The notes: generated by a model not told the origin, from the sequence alone. DNA of 64,000 nt from Poa pratensis (GCA_947311845.1 CAMZMU010000111.1:20717528-20781527), one strand, 5' to 3'; shown: positions 22,330-32,396, numbered from the stretch's first letter. Numbers and translations: made by a program.

Positions 22330-22344
22330 ATTCTGTTGCAGTGG

Positions 22345-22991
22345 TTACACTGAGATATATGCTCCTCTTTGAGCAAGATAGTTTCTGATGGAGATGGAGC
22401 TGAGCCTTTCTTGGGGTCAGATGTTGATGTCGTAAGCAAGAAACATGAGTCGAGAGGTTAAAATCATTGGACGCCAGAACGGATATCGAATGGCAACTCT
22501 TGCCGGCAAGAAGTGCCGCTGAACTTACTGCTTTCGTCTGCTGTCCCAGCATGTACAGAAATTAGGAGGCAGAAAACAGTGTTTGTTCCCTGAAAAGTAT
22601 CCTTTAGCTTGTATGTCCATCCGGTAAGACAAGATTTGCAACTCTAGCCTTCGATGCAGATTCTGACTAAATGGAGATACTTCGAATTTTGTGGTTCGCA
22701 AATGACAGTAGAAAATGTTTGCTAGCCCATTGGTAGCACTTGTCTTTTTAGTCTGCATAACGATTGCAATCTCTGATACTCTTCTGAACAGTTCCCAGGA
22801 GTACTTCTGTGCGATACACACTATTGCCTGATCTCTACCTTCCTAATGCAAACACCATCGTAAGCTCTAATCCCTACCCGTAACAGTTCTTCTATTTACT
22901 GCATGGTTTGACAAAACCGAGCACTGTTCTTCCATATCTTACAAGGCTTAATCAAACTGAACATTGCCATCACTGTATCTACTTGGTCAGG
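22345..22991. other. Downstream region of the two-span protein gene, no supported gene
   Basis: Minus-strand open frames 22328-22552 and 22525-22821 show no domain. They are most simply the 3' untranslated and downstream DNA of the gene at 22992-23678. No polyadenylation site was pinned down. Confidence 0.5.
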
Positions 22992-23678
22992 TCAGTCATC
23001 ATCTTCTTCCTCGTCATCCTCGTAGTACTCCCACTCATCATCGTCTTCCTCCTCCTCCTCATCGTCTTCATCTTCTACCGACGAATCCCTGGCGACGGAC
23101 AGCGCGTTCCAGTGCCGGACGGCGAGCTCCCACCCCACCGCTGACCCCGCCTCCTCCCGGGCGTCCCACCTCGACGAGAAGAACCCGTACTGGGAACCGA
23201 GCAGCCCCGCAGCAAACAGAACGGCCGAGCCCGCTTTCCCGGCCCACGCGGGCGCGTCCGCCGCGGGGCTGGCGCCGCTGTTGAGCACCGCCAGGAACAC
23301 GGCCTCCGCCGCGACAGCCGCCGCAGGGAAGGCCAGCATTCGCCACATCATGTCGCGCCTCATCTCCTCCGACAGGTCCAGGCCCAGGCCGAACGGCGAC
23401 CGCCCGGCTCCGGCCGCGCGCCATTCTTGGCGGTTCTTGGCCACCGACGCTGTCGTCGATGCGGTGTCGGTGGTAGCCTCGACATTGCCGGAGCTGGACG
23501 ATGGACGGAAGGTGGTTGTGGTGGAGCGGCGGAGGGAGCCGGTGGGGAGGAGCGGGACGGAGACGGTGGCTCCAGAAGGGAAGAGGAGCAGCCCCATGCC
23601 GGACGGCCAGCTGCTCAGGATGGTTGAGTGAGTTGTGACCGTTCGTGCGAGGACGAGAAAAGAGTGAAGGCCGCGCAT
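22992..23678 (-). CDS. Two-membrane-span protein with acidic tail, probably organelle-targeted
   Basis: Intronless 228-residue frame. Residues 1 to about 85 are rich in Ser/Thr/Arg and poor in acidic residues (MRGLHSFLVLARTVTTHSTI...), like a chloroplast or mitochondrial transit peptide. A conserved-looking core follows (GRSPFGLGLDLSEEMRRDMM), then a hydrophobic span MLAFPAAAVAAEAVFLAVL and a second, SAVLFAAGLLGSQYGFF. A WELAVRHWNALSVARDSS segment comes next, and the last 30 or so residues are almost entirely Asp/Glu. The strong codon bias (GC-rich third positions, typical of grass genes) and the intact frame support a real gene. I do not recognise the family, and targeting is inference from composition. 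Upstream, 23679-23790 is the likely 5' leader. Confidence 0.75.
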   Translation of the reverse strand: MRGLHSFLVLARTVTTHSTILSSWPSGMGLLLFPSGATVSVPLLPTGSLRRSTTTTFRPSSSSGNVEATTDTASTTASVAKNRQEWRAAGAGRSPFGLGLDLSEEMRRDMMWRMLAFPAAAVAAEAVFLAVLNSGASPAADAPAWAGKAGSAVLFAAGLLGSQYGFFSSRWDAREEAGSAVGWELAVRHWNALSVARDSSVEDEDDEEEEEDDDEWEYYEDDEEEDDD

Positions 23679-23784
23679 GCGTTATCTCTGAAGCTGCAAC
23701 GTGAGATATTTTCCTGTGAAAAAAAAGAGTGAGATTTTTTGCTCTGTTTTCAGGAATCAACTTTTTTAATACTCCGTAATACAC

Positions 23785-25935
23785 TTCTCAATCATCATTT
23801 GTCAGGACTTTTCGGGGTAAGTTGTTTGGCTTGAGGATTTTAATGCACGGGAAAGCTCTCTAACATGTGCCATTTGGTTAACTGATCACTTGGAATTTCG
23901 TAGGATAATGTTAGAAGGATTTCTTTTCAAGGGTGAAGGGCCTCGTTTTCAATGCAATTATGCAAAGGATTTTCACATAAATGTTGAAATATTTAGGAAT
24001 TTTTTCTTTTGTGGGTTGTCTCATTAATAGGTTTGAATCCGATAGATGTTTTTCTAATGGTTCCTATGCATTATATTTCACCCCAAACCTGTTGGAAATA
24101 ATCTTTTTCTTTCGTGGTACAATCGAACTTTTGTGAAAACAAAATCATGCATGATGTGAACGTGCGTGTAATTTCAATCGTGCATTATCTATTCTCTCGA
24201 TTTTAGAATCCAACAAATCAAAGAGGCCCGTAAGAAATTTTGTGGATAGCTTCATATTACAACTTCCTTGCATGCTCCTACACTTCCTTGAATAATTTGT
24301 AGTGCTTTCTAAATTTTCCAGAGTTATGTTTCTCCTTGAAATCAAAGAACAGTAACATTACAATATATTGTTCTATTTTAGTATTTTTTTAATTCGTGTA
24401 TTCAGTTCCTGCAAATAAAAAATCATGCATACAGAAGCGTTGGCGTGAAAGATGGCCCTATCAAAGGGCCGATGGGACCGAAGATAGCCTACCGGTTACA
24501 ACTTGGAGAGAGAGAGAGAGAGATCCTACATCTTGCCTTTAGTGAGAGGAAGAGAGTGACGCCAAAAGACCGTTCCTAAAAGGGTTAGTCACTTGTCCGA
24601 CACATATGTTCTTAAAAAAAAGAAAATACAGTATTTTCAATATTTTAAATAAAATATTAGTAATAATTTCAATAAAACTAAATACTAAAAATTGTGAAAG
24701 GTCACAAAAATGTTCAATCCACTTGTTTATTGCGTGCATACGATTTAGAAGATTTTGTCATGTATACTAAATAAAATGTCCATGTTACCTCTGAAAAATG
24801 TTTGTAGAATCACAAAGAATGGAATCCACCGTCAAAATGTTTGTAGTATCACACAAATTTTTTCCCGTATAAGTTTTTGTGGAAAATCAAGACAAATATT
24901 TCTTTGGTTCATGCTAAAAAAAGATAATTTACTAAGGAGAGGGTGGATAAGAAATGACCGATTTTCATTTATTTGGACATAAAGAGACAGTTGATCACAT
25001 ATTTTTCGCTTGCATTTTTTGGGGGGTGGGGGGGGGGGGGGAAGACATGTGCACTTGCTGAACGCGGATTGTCATGCGTGCCTTTGGTCTCGCTAGACCT
25101 CCTGAAGGTGCGGAGGACCTTGCCGGCGCTTGGCTAAATTCATTTCCATTGTCCCATCGCACATTGGTGCTTAGTAGGGGAGAAAATATTTATTGGGCGA
25201 GTTTGAAAACATAAAATGATGCTTGGTTGTAAAAACTAAGAGGCTTAGGTTTTGATCAAAGTTGATGATGGTGGCTGGATCTCGCAACCATTTGGTATTT
25301 GTTTCAAACTTCTCTCAGTTTACTGGTGACTTTTTCTTAGCCGGGAGCACCAGATGATATAATAAGTAGATGGCAGCTAGTTTTTTTTAATCTTTTGAGA
25401 ATGGTTAGTTCTCTTCCAATTTTAATTTTAAACTTTTTTAATGACGTATGACGATTTCTTTAGCGAAAATCAACGAGGGAGGCTCGTTGGATCCGAAAAA
25501 CAGTAAGAAAATTGTACCTACAAAATTGTAAACACAATGAAAAAATGATAAATGTAGAAAATGGGTAGTAATTTTCCGATGTGGGTTTTGCAGGAAAATA
25601 TGATCATATATTTGAGGGTTGTGAACAATCATAGAAGAGTAACTTTCTATGTTGTGGCAAATGGTTATACTTTTGTACCCGGATTAACATGGAGATATTT
25701 CTGTCTACTCTTTGTATATATGTTTTTTTTTTCGAAACTTGAAAGATATCTTTTTTTGTTAGATTTAGAGATAACGAGATCATATGTCTGCGTGTGTTCG
25801 TTTATTTATTAGCACTTTACCTTTCCATTGTTTTCCAATGCTCATGTGAATAATGGAAAGAAGATCCTGTAAAATGTGTAGATTCTGGTGGGTCAAAGGG
25901 ACACAAAAAAAAGGGACAGTAGCACATGTTTGTAC
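23785..25935. other. Intergenic, AT-rich, no supported gene
   Basis: Contains an (AG)n microsatellite at about 24505-24522 and a G run at about 25021-25041. The scattered open frames (for example 24539-24739, 25561-25812) are AT-rich and without domains. Confidence 0.6.
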
Positions 25936-25936
25936 C

Positions 25937-26070
25937 ACTAGTAGAAAAAGGGGCAACAAAACCGGTTCTATAGGGCCTTTAGCACCGGTTTGTAAGCAAC
26001 CGGTACTAAGGCCTCCACGTGGGCAGAGCAGAGCGCGCGCAGGCGAAGGACCTTTTAGTACCCTGTTCGA
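25937..26070 (+). mobile_element. CACTA-type terminal repeat remnant
   Basis: Starts CACTAGTAGAAAAAGGGGC and continues with inverted words ACCGGTT...AACCGGTACTAA, typical of the ends of Triticeae CACTA/MITE-like elements. The matching second end was not found, so it is a fragment with an uncertain right boundary. Confidence 0.45.
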
Positions 26071-26074
26071 TCTG

Positions 26075-26931
26075 TGCCCACGATCTGATGCATACAACGT
26101 ACTACTCGCTCCATTTCTGTTTTTTCTTCTTCTTTTCAAATGGAAATAATAAGATGTTAACTATGTGATGATCGAGCTACACTAGAGTGGCTCCACCACA
26201 CCAGATGCAGCTTGGAGATCTGCTAGCTCATCCGGATCTCCTCTACGTGCTACTAGCATCCAAAAGCATCTAACTGACGCATCTTCTTTTACGCAAATCA
26301 TTTGTTCTTTTTTCCTCCTACTAGCTAGCCCTCGTGTATTTGTAATTGTATGGCTGTACACGTGCGCGCGCTAATCTGACAGACTGATAACCCGTACGGA
26401 TCCTATGCTGATGGTCCTGCTTTGATTAATCTTGATCCTCGAACATCGCCGGAACATCTTGTCAGGAAAAGGTTATATCAGTGTACTCATTGTACTTAAG
26501 CACCGCCATGGGAGTGCGACACTGACATGATCGCTGTCTGTCTCAGACAGCCTCGTGTGCACTCCCATCAGGCTTTGTTCGGATTTCTGCCTCCACTTTC
26601 TTCAGGTGATGATTTGAAGCATGAACTACCCGGTTGCCCATGGATGCAACGAGCATGGACACTAGCAAAACTTGAACAGTTGTGAGATATCTGCATCGCA
26701 AAATGCAGCAGTACTTCAGTTGCACCACGCCAGATGATACCAAGCGATCGATCGATAAATAGAATCTAATGAAAGCACCACAAATTTGTGGCCACTAATC
26801 CGCAATGCTATTATTAATCACAGCGACGCAAGAGGGATCGAATTCACAGCAAGTCACCATGCCAACTCCTCCACTACAGAATCAAAGAATCTTACGGCCG
26901 GTTCCATGGATCCATCGCTCAATCGACCCGA
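26075..26931. other. Downstream region of the WRC gene, no supported feature
   Basis: No coding signal of quality. It probably includes the 3' untranslated region of the WRC gene near 26931. The open frames here carry no domain. Confidence 0.5.
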
Positions 26932-29900
26932 TCAGCCATCGATTAGATGCGCCGCGGCCTCGGGCGCCGCGGCGACCACGGCCAGCGCCGCGTCGGCGGC
27001 GTTCTTCCTGCTGCTGGCCGGCTCCGTGCGGCCGAGCTTGGGCACGCCGTTGACGCTACGCCCGCTCCTCGACTGGCGGCCCTTGCCGAGGTGGTGCTCG
27101 CAGAGGGAGTATCCGACGAGTGTGGGTTGGCTGCAGCGCCACCCGCGCCCGTTCACGCGGCTGCACCGTGACCCCTCCAGCAGCACCGCCGGGCCGCGCC
27201 GCCTCTTGGGGCCGTCGCTCTTGACTGCTGTCCCTTCCTTCACGTTCAGCTGGGGGGCCGTGGACGCTGCCAATGGCATTGCCAGCACGACTTGTCCGTT
27301 GTCGAGACGTTCTCCGGCGGCGTTGGTCGCCGGCCACTCGCGGTCGTCACCATGTCCGTTCTCCAGGCTGCAGTGCAACAGAAAGCATTCTCGTTAGCTA
27401 CAGTTAACGAGACTAAAACCCAATTAATATAACATTCCCAACAATGCAGAGCTAATGCGCTAATGCCCAATCAACACTAATCATGTAGACACACGCATAC
27501 AAATGGCTAGTCACAGTCAGGCACACACGCATGGTCCATGCATGTCTCTCGAAACATGGGGTGTGCGTTGCACTGCACTGCATTGCACCAAATGGATGGT
27601 AGTACAATACAGATGCAGGCAAGCAACGTGGGCATGGGGAGGAAGAGGACAAGGCAAACAGGCTGTAAGGCCATGATCGCGGCCGAGATCGATGGTCGTA
27701 CTACGTCAACAGTACAATACAACAGGCGACCAGAAAATGGCTGAACCAAGACTCATCGCTGATCGCTTCATGCCTAGGGTAAGCTACACTGCACTACACT
27801 AACACTAGAGAAGAAGGGCCGGGGGTCTGACAAGCAAATCAAGGAGGTGGTGGTGGTGGCTTTAAATCGGTTGGACCGGAGCGTATGATGCGCCCAGCTG
27901 GCATCGCATCGCCCACGGCATATAAAAACGGCAGGCAGGCAGGGAGCGAGGCCAACAGAACAGCACGCCCAGCGAATGGGAAAGCGGCCTTGGATTTTTA
28001 AATAATATTTTTTTAAACAGAAATTCGGAAAATAGCGCGCGTTTTCCAGAAATTTGGAAAATAGCGCGGCGTCGGCAACGGCCGGGCCGAAACCTGCCTT
28101 TCGGCACGGGCCAGACCGAAACAAGGCTGATCTGCATGCGCACCAGGCTTTCGCGTAACGGCGGGGCCGACAGGCATGTTTCGGCACGGCCCGTGCCAAA
28201 AGTGGCATTTTACATTTTTTTTTTTGTTTTTCCCGACTGTTGGCCCATATATTCACATTTCCCGCCACCGCTAATGTTGCCATTATTTTCCCGCTCATAT
28301 TATCCGGCTCCGCGCATATTTTGGTTCCCGCCATTTTTTGCATTGATCGTATAAATTTGTGTCGCGGTGAATTGTTCCCGCTTTTTTTCTCCCGCCATTT
28401 TCCTCCCGCCCTTTTTCTCCCGCCATTTTGTTCCCGCCATTTTTATGCCGTGCGTAATTTTCCCGCCAAACTTGCTCCCGCCTTTTTCTCCCGCCAATTG
28501 GTCTGTGCTCGTCCTATAAAAACCCCGGGAGGAGATGTCGAGTTGGTAAGCATAGTCCACTCACTCGAACATGTCGAGATACAATTCAGATGGTAGTTTC
28601 CCGGCAGGAATGTCGGCACTCCTCTTGAAGTTTACGGCCGAGTTCAAGGTAGACAATAAGGAGATCCCATTCGAAGATATTGTTAGTCATCCACCTCATC
28701 TCCGTGAGCTATCAGCGAAGCTAGCTAGGCATGGGTGGCCATGGAGGAATTACAAGGAAATAGAAAAAGAACTCGTGAGGCTGCATGCTAGGTGGCAGAA
28801 GAAGAAGCTAACATATCCCACTGAAGCATATATGTTGGATGCTTTTCATCATCCGATGTTATGGGTCGAGGAGAGCGAGGACGAAGATGATATCTTCATG
28901 CCCACTGAAGCGAGCAAGAGAGCTGCAGCAGCGGCGGCGGCGTCGAAGGGCAAGGGTGCAGCGTCGTCGAAACGCAAGGCTGAAGCATCGTCGAAGGGCA
29001 AGGGTGCGGCGTCGTCGAAGGTCAAGGGTGCAGCATCGTCGAAGGGGAAGAGTGACGCGGGAGGCTGTGTCGATGGTAGATGACTTTTCTTTTTCAATTT
29101 ATGTTGTGTTGTCGGTACTACCACTTTTCTTGCTGTCTGTGTAAGTTGCAATGTTTGTTTAATAATGGTGGTTTTCCATCTTGCGTGAACTGTATCTATG
29201 ACCCAAACCTCTCCTCTAGAGCCTTCTGCTTAGCTCTCCAGGCCTTTCCGTACTTAATGGTGGTTTTCCATCTTGCGTGAACTGTATCTATGATGTGCTT
29301 TGCTACCATGTCTTTCTTGTTCACTATCTCACTGAACAAGAGACGTGCAATGAGAGTTGACGTCAGGTTTGGGTGATCTGTCAGCAAACTATTAATTTCA
29401 CATGTGTGTGGCACGACGTCTGTCACCACCCACACCACGTCATACTTCGGCAAGTGACCATGCACCCGTGACGGACAACCAATGTCAACACAGCTCATTG
29501 TCAAATATTGCCTATTTGACACGTCAGTGCGGAAAACCCTTTGCGTGGACAATGCCCACTGAATCACGGCTTCCCTTAACTGTTGCTCCGTGCTGTACTG
29601 AGCCCCGATTTGAATGTTATTCATGTGGTACTCCCAGGACGATTCATGGACATCAGGCACGGCCGTGATGGCAGAGTTGTCCTGATTCCAGTAATTGGGA
29701 ATAGGCACATCTTCATCATTGTTTTCATCAGAATCATCAGAATCAATATCTTCTGCGACGCCATCCTCCTCGTCTTCCGCCAATATCTCAGCCTGTACTG
29801 TACCTTCGTGCTCATCCGCATCAGCCTCCCCAATTTGGGCAGGTCCTGCTGACAGTGCTGGTTCATAATGAAGAGGAATTTCTGACAGTGATGGTACATA

Positions 29901-32061
29901 GCCAACAGGAATTTGAGCATGTCCTGCTGACGGTGATGGTTCATAGCCAACAAGAATTTGAGCATGTCCTGCAGACGGTGATGGTTCATAATGACCAGGC
30001 ATTTGGGCACAATGCGAACTAGTTGCTTCACTAGTCTCTCCAGTCTAAACAGCACCGCCACCTATTTCAAAATTATTCTGCTTCAGAACAAACGACACTA
30101 GGACTTCTGGTTTTGTCCCTCGACGTTTGCATGATGTTAGCCAAGAAACCCACTGATTTGTCCGATCAAGTGGCAACAACTCCCAGCGAATATTTGACCG
30201 GGATTTGGTCCATACCGACTGAATCCTAACAGTCCAGTAATTAGGATCATACCCAAAATTCACCGTAAAATACCACTGGACACCGCTGATTTTCACTTTC
30301 TCTGGCTCTGTCAACTGAATCTCCACATTTTCAAATTCACTAAGATCAACCCCTGACTCAGATGTACGGACTGTACCGGCACCGTAGTGCACAACAACAT
30401 TGATCACTTCCATTACCTAAACAAATTTATTCAATCATTAAATACTCCACAGCGGATATATCTAAATATTACGACCGCCGAAAATAAATATGACGACCCC
30501 CGGTAAAATAAAGACTACTCAAAATATACAATACATCTAACCGACAACATACACTAATCCTGACACATCCACCGGCAAACTATATTAACATCTAACCGAC
30601 AACATATACTAATATGACCAACTAAAATATGCCGACCAACTAAAATATTACCACCACCTAAAATATGACCACTAACTAAAATATATCTACACTAATCCAC
30701 ACATATGTCATGCATCCACCTTTAAATTATATTAACACTTAACCTAAAAAATCTAGAGATTAGGGTTTACCCTTGACGCGTGCGTAGCTCCCGCTGCCCG
30801 GCTTCAATCTAGCACCACCACCGCCGCACCACGCCTCTGCCTTCCCCAACACCGGCACACACCACCACTATCCACCATTGTTGACCACCATTGCTCCACC
30901 TCCACTCCCCCAAACACCTCCACGAACAACTATCCCATCAGTAGATCGAAGATGCCCTAACCCTCCTCGTCCCTATTCTTGAGTATGTGGGCTTGTGGGA
31001 ATTTTTTTTACCAAGGAAGGAGAGAGAGGAAGAAGCAGCTCGGGCGAGAGGAAGGAGAAGGCCGGCCGAGAGGAGAGAGGAAGAAGCAGCTCGGGCGAGT
31101 GAGGCTATCCCGTCGCCTTTCGGCACGGGGGGTGCCGAAACCCCTGCTTTCGGCACGGGCGGTGCCAAAAGTGGCCAAAGCAGCTGGGCCGCCCCTGCTG
31201 CTGCATGTCGCGGCTCCTTTCGGCACGGGTAGCACCGAAACACGAGGTTTCGGCACGGGCGACGCCGACGCCGCGCTAGATTCCGAAATTCTTCAAACCG
31301 CGCGCTATTTTCCGAATTTCAGTTTAAAAAAATATTATTTAAAAAAAAATTCCCTTGGATGCTTTCCATTTCCACTTGATATTACCACAGCTGGACTAGT
31401 GATATGGTACCATCACTGATCACTCTCACCACCCACGAAGATGGACTCTCCTGTTCTGTTGATGCATGTTCCGGTTTTAGTTCGTGGCCACAGTGACTGG
31501 ATCACGTACCTCCCGTGGCCATCTGCCATGCCCTGACGTTGTGCACCACCACCACCGCGACCCGGGGAGTCGTCGCCGCTGCGTCCCACCACGTTGTTGC
31601 CCTGCCAGAGAGAGAGAGAACGGGGACGGGCCGACGGGGTGAGTCAGCTAGATCTGGGGGGCATCCATCCATCCCAACACCCACCCCGAGGCGAGGTGCA
31701 ACGGAAATTAACAAACCTTCCTCTAATAATATTGCAGCAGCAGCAGCAGCAGCAGAATTCGGAGCTAGTATGAATCAAGGGAGCATGTACGTAACCGGTG
31801 GAATGTATGTGCGTTTGTGCGTACCTGCGGATGCGATGGGGCGGCGCGTCTCGTCGGCGGGGAGGGCTCGTCCCCGAGATCCGCATTTGGTGAGTACAGG
31901 TGCAACTCATCCGCCTCCTCCTTGTATCGCGGGAGCCAATGGCGTTGGTTTGGCGGTGGCGGCTGGGGCGGCGCGGTGGATGGATCTGAGGAGGCCTGCT
32001 GCTGCGGCGGGTAGCGGGAGGGGATCGGTGCCTGCGCCTGCGGCCTCCGCCGGATCCTCAT
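26932..32061 (-). CDS. WRC-domain nuclear protein, three exons
   Basis: Exons on the minus strand: 32061-31825 (MRIRRRPQAQ...), 31601-31510 and 27367-26932; stop TGA at 26934-26932. Junctions are canonical: CAG|GTACGC, CTGGCAG|GGC, GGGAG|GTACGT, CACTGCAG|CCTGG. The phases (0, then 2) keep one frame of about 254 residues. Exon 3 carries a WRC motif with the exact spacing C-x9-C-x10-C-x2-H (CSRVNGRGWRC...LCEHH, residues about 178-202, DNA 27165-27091) after a KRRR nuclear-localisation-like patch. WRC domains bind DNA in growth-regulating factors, but no QLQ domain is present, so this is the stand-alone WRC type and not a true GRF. An upstream ATG at 32121 is in frame; MRIR at 32061 is preferred because related proteins, from memory, begin that way. 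Intron 2 (4.1 kb) holds a MULE. Confidence 0.8.
27996..28085 (+). repeat. Left terminal inverted repeat of the MULE
   Basis: Matches the reverse complement of 31263-31352 with a few mismatches and a longer T run on the right side. GGAAAATAGCGCG occurs twice in it. Confidence 0.8.
28099..28199. repeat. Subterminal TTTCGGCACGG palindromes of the MULE
   Basis: TTTCGGCACGG at 28099-28109 and 28179-28189, the latter followed by CCGTGCC. The same motif occurs at the other end (31118, 31148, 31218, 31248). Such end-clustered motifs are typical transposase-binding sites. Confidence 0.5.
28261..28522 (+). promoter_or_regulatory. Promoter of the MULE plus-strand gene: CCCGC(C) array and TATA box
   Basis: About eleven CCCGC(C) motifs in 235 bases start at 28261, 28290, 28327, 28377, 28391, 28405, 28419, 28433, 28462, 28477 and 28490. 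Several are TTTCCCGC or TTCCCGCC and fit the plant E2F consensus TTTSSCGS. TATAAAAA follows at 28515-28522, and the ATG is at 28571, so transcription should start near 28545. S-phase control is inference. Confidence 0.55.
28571..29083 (+). CDS. Small basic protein gene carried by the MULE
   Basis: Intact 170-residue frame starting MSRYNSDGSFPAGMSALL. The N-terminal 110 residues are mixed, with RHGWPWRNYKEIEKELVRLHARWQ and an acidic VEESEDEDDIFM stretch. The C-terminal third is a run of ASSKGKG-type repeats rich in Ala, Ser, Lys and Gly. It has a good promoter arrangement and lies convergent to the transposase gene, like mudrB opposite mudrA in maize MuDR. I see no sequence similarity to mudrB that I could name, so its role is unknown. 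Alternative: a captured host gene or fragment. Confidence 0.55.
   Translation: MSRYNSDGSFPAGMSALLLKFTAEFKVDNKEIPFEDIVSHPPHLRELSAKLARHGWPWRNYKEIEKELVRLHARWQKKKLTYPTEAYMLDAFHHPMLWVEESEDEDDIFMPTEASKRAAAAAAASKGKGAASSKRKAEASSKGKGAASSKVKGAASSKGKSDAGGCVDGR
29163..29293. repeat. Short direct duplication at the transposase break
   Basis: About 39 bases (TAATGGTGGTTTTCCATCTT...) occur at 29163-29201 and again at 29255-29293, a period of 92. The copies flank the point where the transposase frame ends, so the duplication probably arose with the deletion of its 3' part. Confidence 0.75.
29196..30413 (-). pseudogene. MuDR-type transposase, N-terminal part only
   Basis: One reading frame of about 406 codons from MEVINVVVHYGAG (30413) to ERFGS with its stop at 29196, interrupted only by an in-frame TAG at 30047-30045. 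After the break it has three to four copies of a 17-residue repeat (YEPSPSAGHAQI..., 29860-30000) and an acidic stretch. A MuDR DNA-binding region follows (LREAVIQWALSTQRVFRTDVSN, then C...C-x-H-like residues, HARWKTTIKYGKAWRAKQKALE). The DDE/MULE catalytic domain that should follow is missing at the 29163-29293 duplication. The product could at most be a DNA-binding fragment. Confidence 0.85.
30414..31262. other. 5' non-coding region of the MULE
   Basis: AT-rich part 30420-30750 with repeated CTAAAATAT and CCGACAACATA words, then GC-rich repeats of GAAGAAGCAGCTCGGGCGAG (31030-31100) and TTTCGGCACGG palindromes at 31118, 31148, 31218 and 31248. It is expected to hold the transposase promoter; no TATA box was fixed. 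Confidence 0.5.
31263..31352 (-). repeat. Right terminal inverted repeat of the MULE
   Basis: Reverse complement of 27996-28085 with minor differences; target duplication copy CCTTGGAT at 31353-31360. Confidence 0.8.
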
Positions 32062-32165
32062 CGCCTCACTGCCGGGACTTGGCGAGAGCAGGGAGGCAAT
32101 GGAGATTTGGGGATGGTGCAAATTGACGGGGTGCTCACTCGCCTCAATGCCTCATGGATCGATGC

Positions 32166-32177
32166 ATTTATTTATGG
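32166..32177 (-). promoter_or_regulatory. Candidate TATA box of the WRC gene
   Basis: Minus-strand CATAAATAAATG lies about 105 bases upstream of the ATG at 32061 and about 60 bases from the Pack-MULE end at 32238. Confidence 0.35.
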
Positions 32178-32237
32178 GAGGGAGGGAGGGAGGACAAGGT
32201 GCCAGTGCAGTGCACCAGATTGGTGCAGCTTCACTCC

Positions 32238-32396
32238 GGACTGAGATCCCATGCCCCGCGTGAGGCAGGGCACAGCGTGACCTGAGGCACTCCATCCACC
32301 GTCCATCCAAATCCAACGGACTACAACTAGTCAACGACTTTTGGCACTGGTTTTGCTCGTTTGCTTCATCGTTCTCACGCGCGAGACGCAACAGAC
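32238..32396 (+). repeat. Left arm of the Pack-MULE-like element
   Basis: Exact reverse complement of 33485-33643, no mismatch over 159 bases. Confidence 0.95.

Larger units (their letters stand above)
16440..22330 (-). mobile_element. LINE (L1-type non-LTR retrotransposon), 5'-truncated
   Basis: 5.9 kb on the minus strand. Its 3' A-rich tail appears as the T-rich run 16441-16466. The exact 14-base target duplication TTCTGTTGCAGTGG flanks it at 16426-16439 and 22331-22344. Order on the minus strand: ORF1, ORF2 (endonuclease, reverse transcriptase, zf-RVT region), 3' UTR. ORF1 is open to the very first base of the element with no start codon before conserved sequence, so the 5' end is truncated, as target-primed reverse transcription often leaves it. 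Confidence 0.93.
27996..31352 (-). mobile_element. Mutator-like element (MULE) inside intron 2 of the WRC gene
   Basis: Imperfect inverted ends of about 90 bases (27996-28085 and 31263-31352, both with TTTAAATAATATTTTTTTAA and AAATTCGGAAAATAGCGCGC) are flanked by the word CCTTGGAT at 27988-27995 and 31353-31360. Eight bases is on the short side for a MULE, whose usual length is nine. It contains a MuDR-type transposase gene on the minus strand (truncated and with a stop) and a convergent small gene on the plus strand. Several TTTCGGCACGG palindromes lie just inside each end. Without the catalytic domain it cannot move by itself. Confidence 0.85.

Noticed and set aside
16282..22552. Minus-strand frame that becomes continuous if the LINE is removed
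   Set aside because: The phase match across the empty site is real, but the resulting frame has no recognisable domain, codon bias or splice signals. Chance is the simplest reading.
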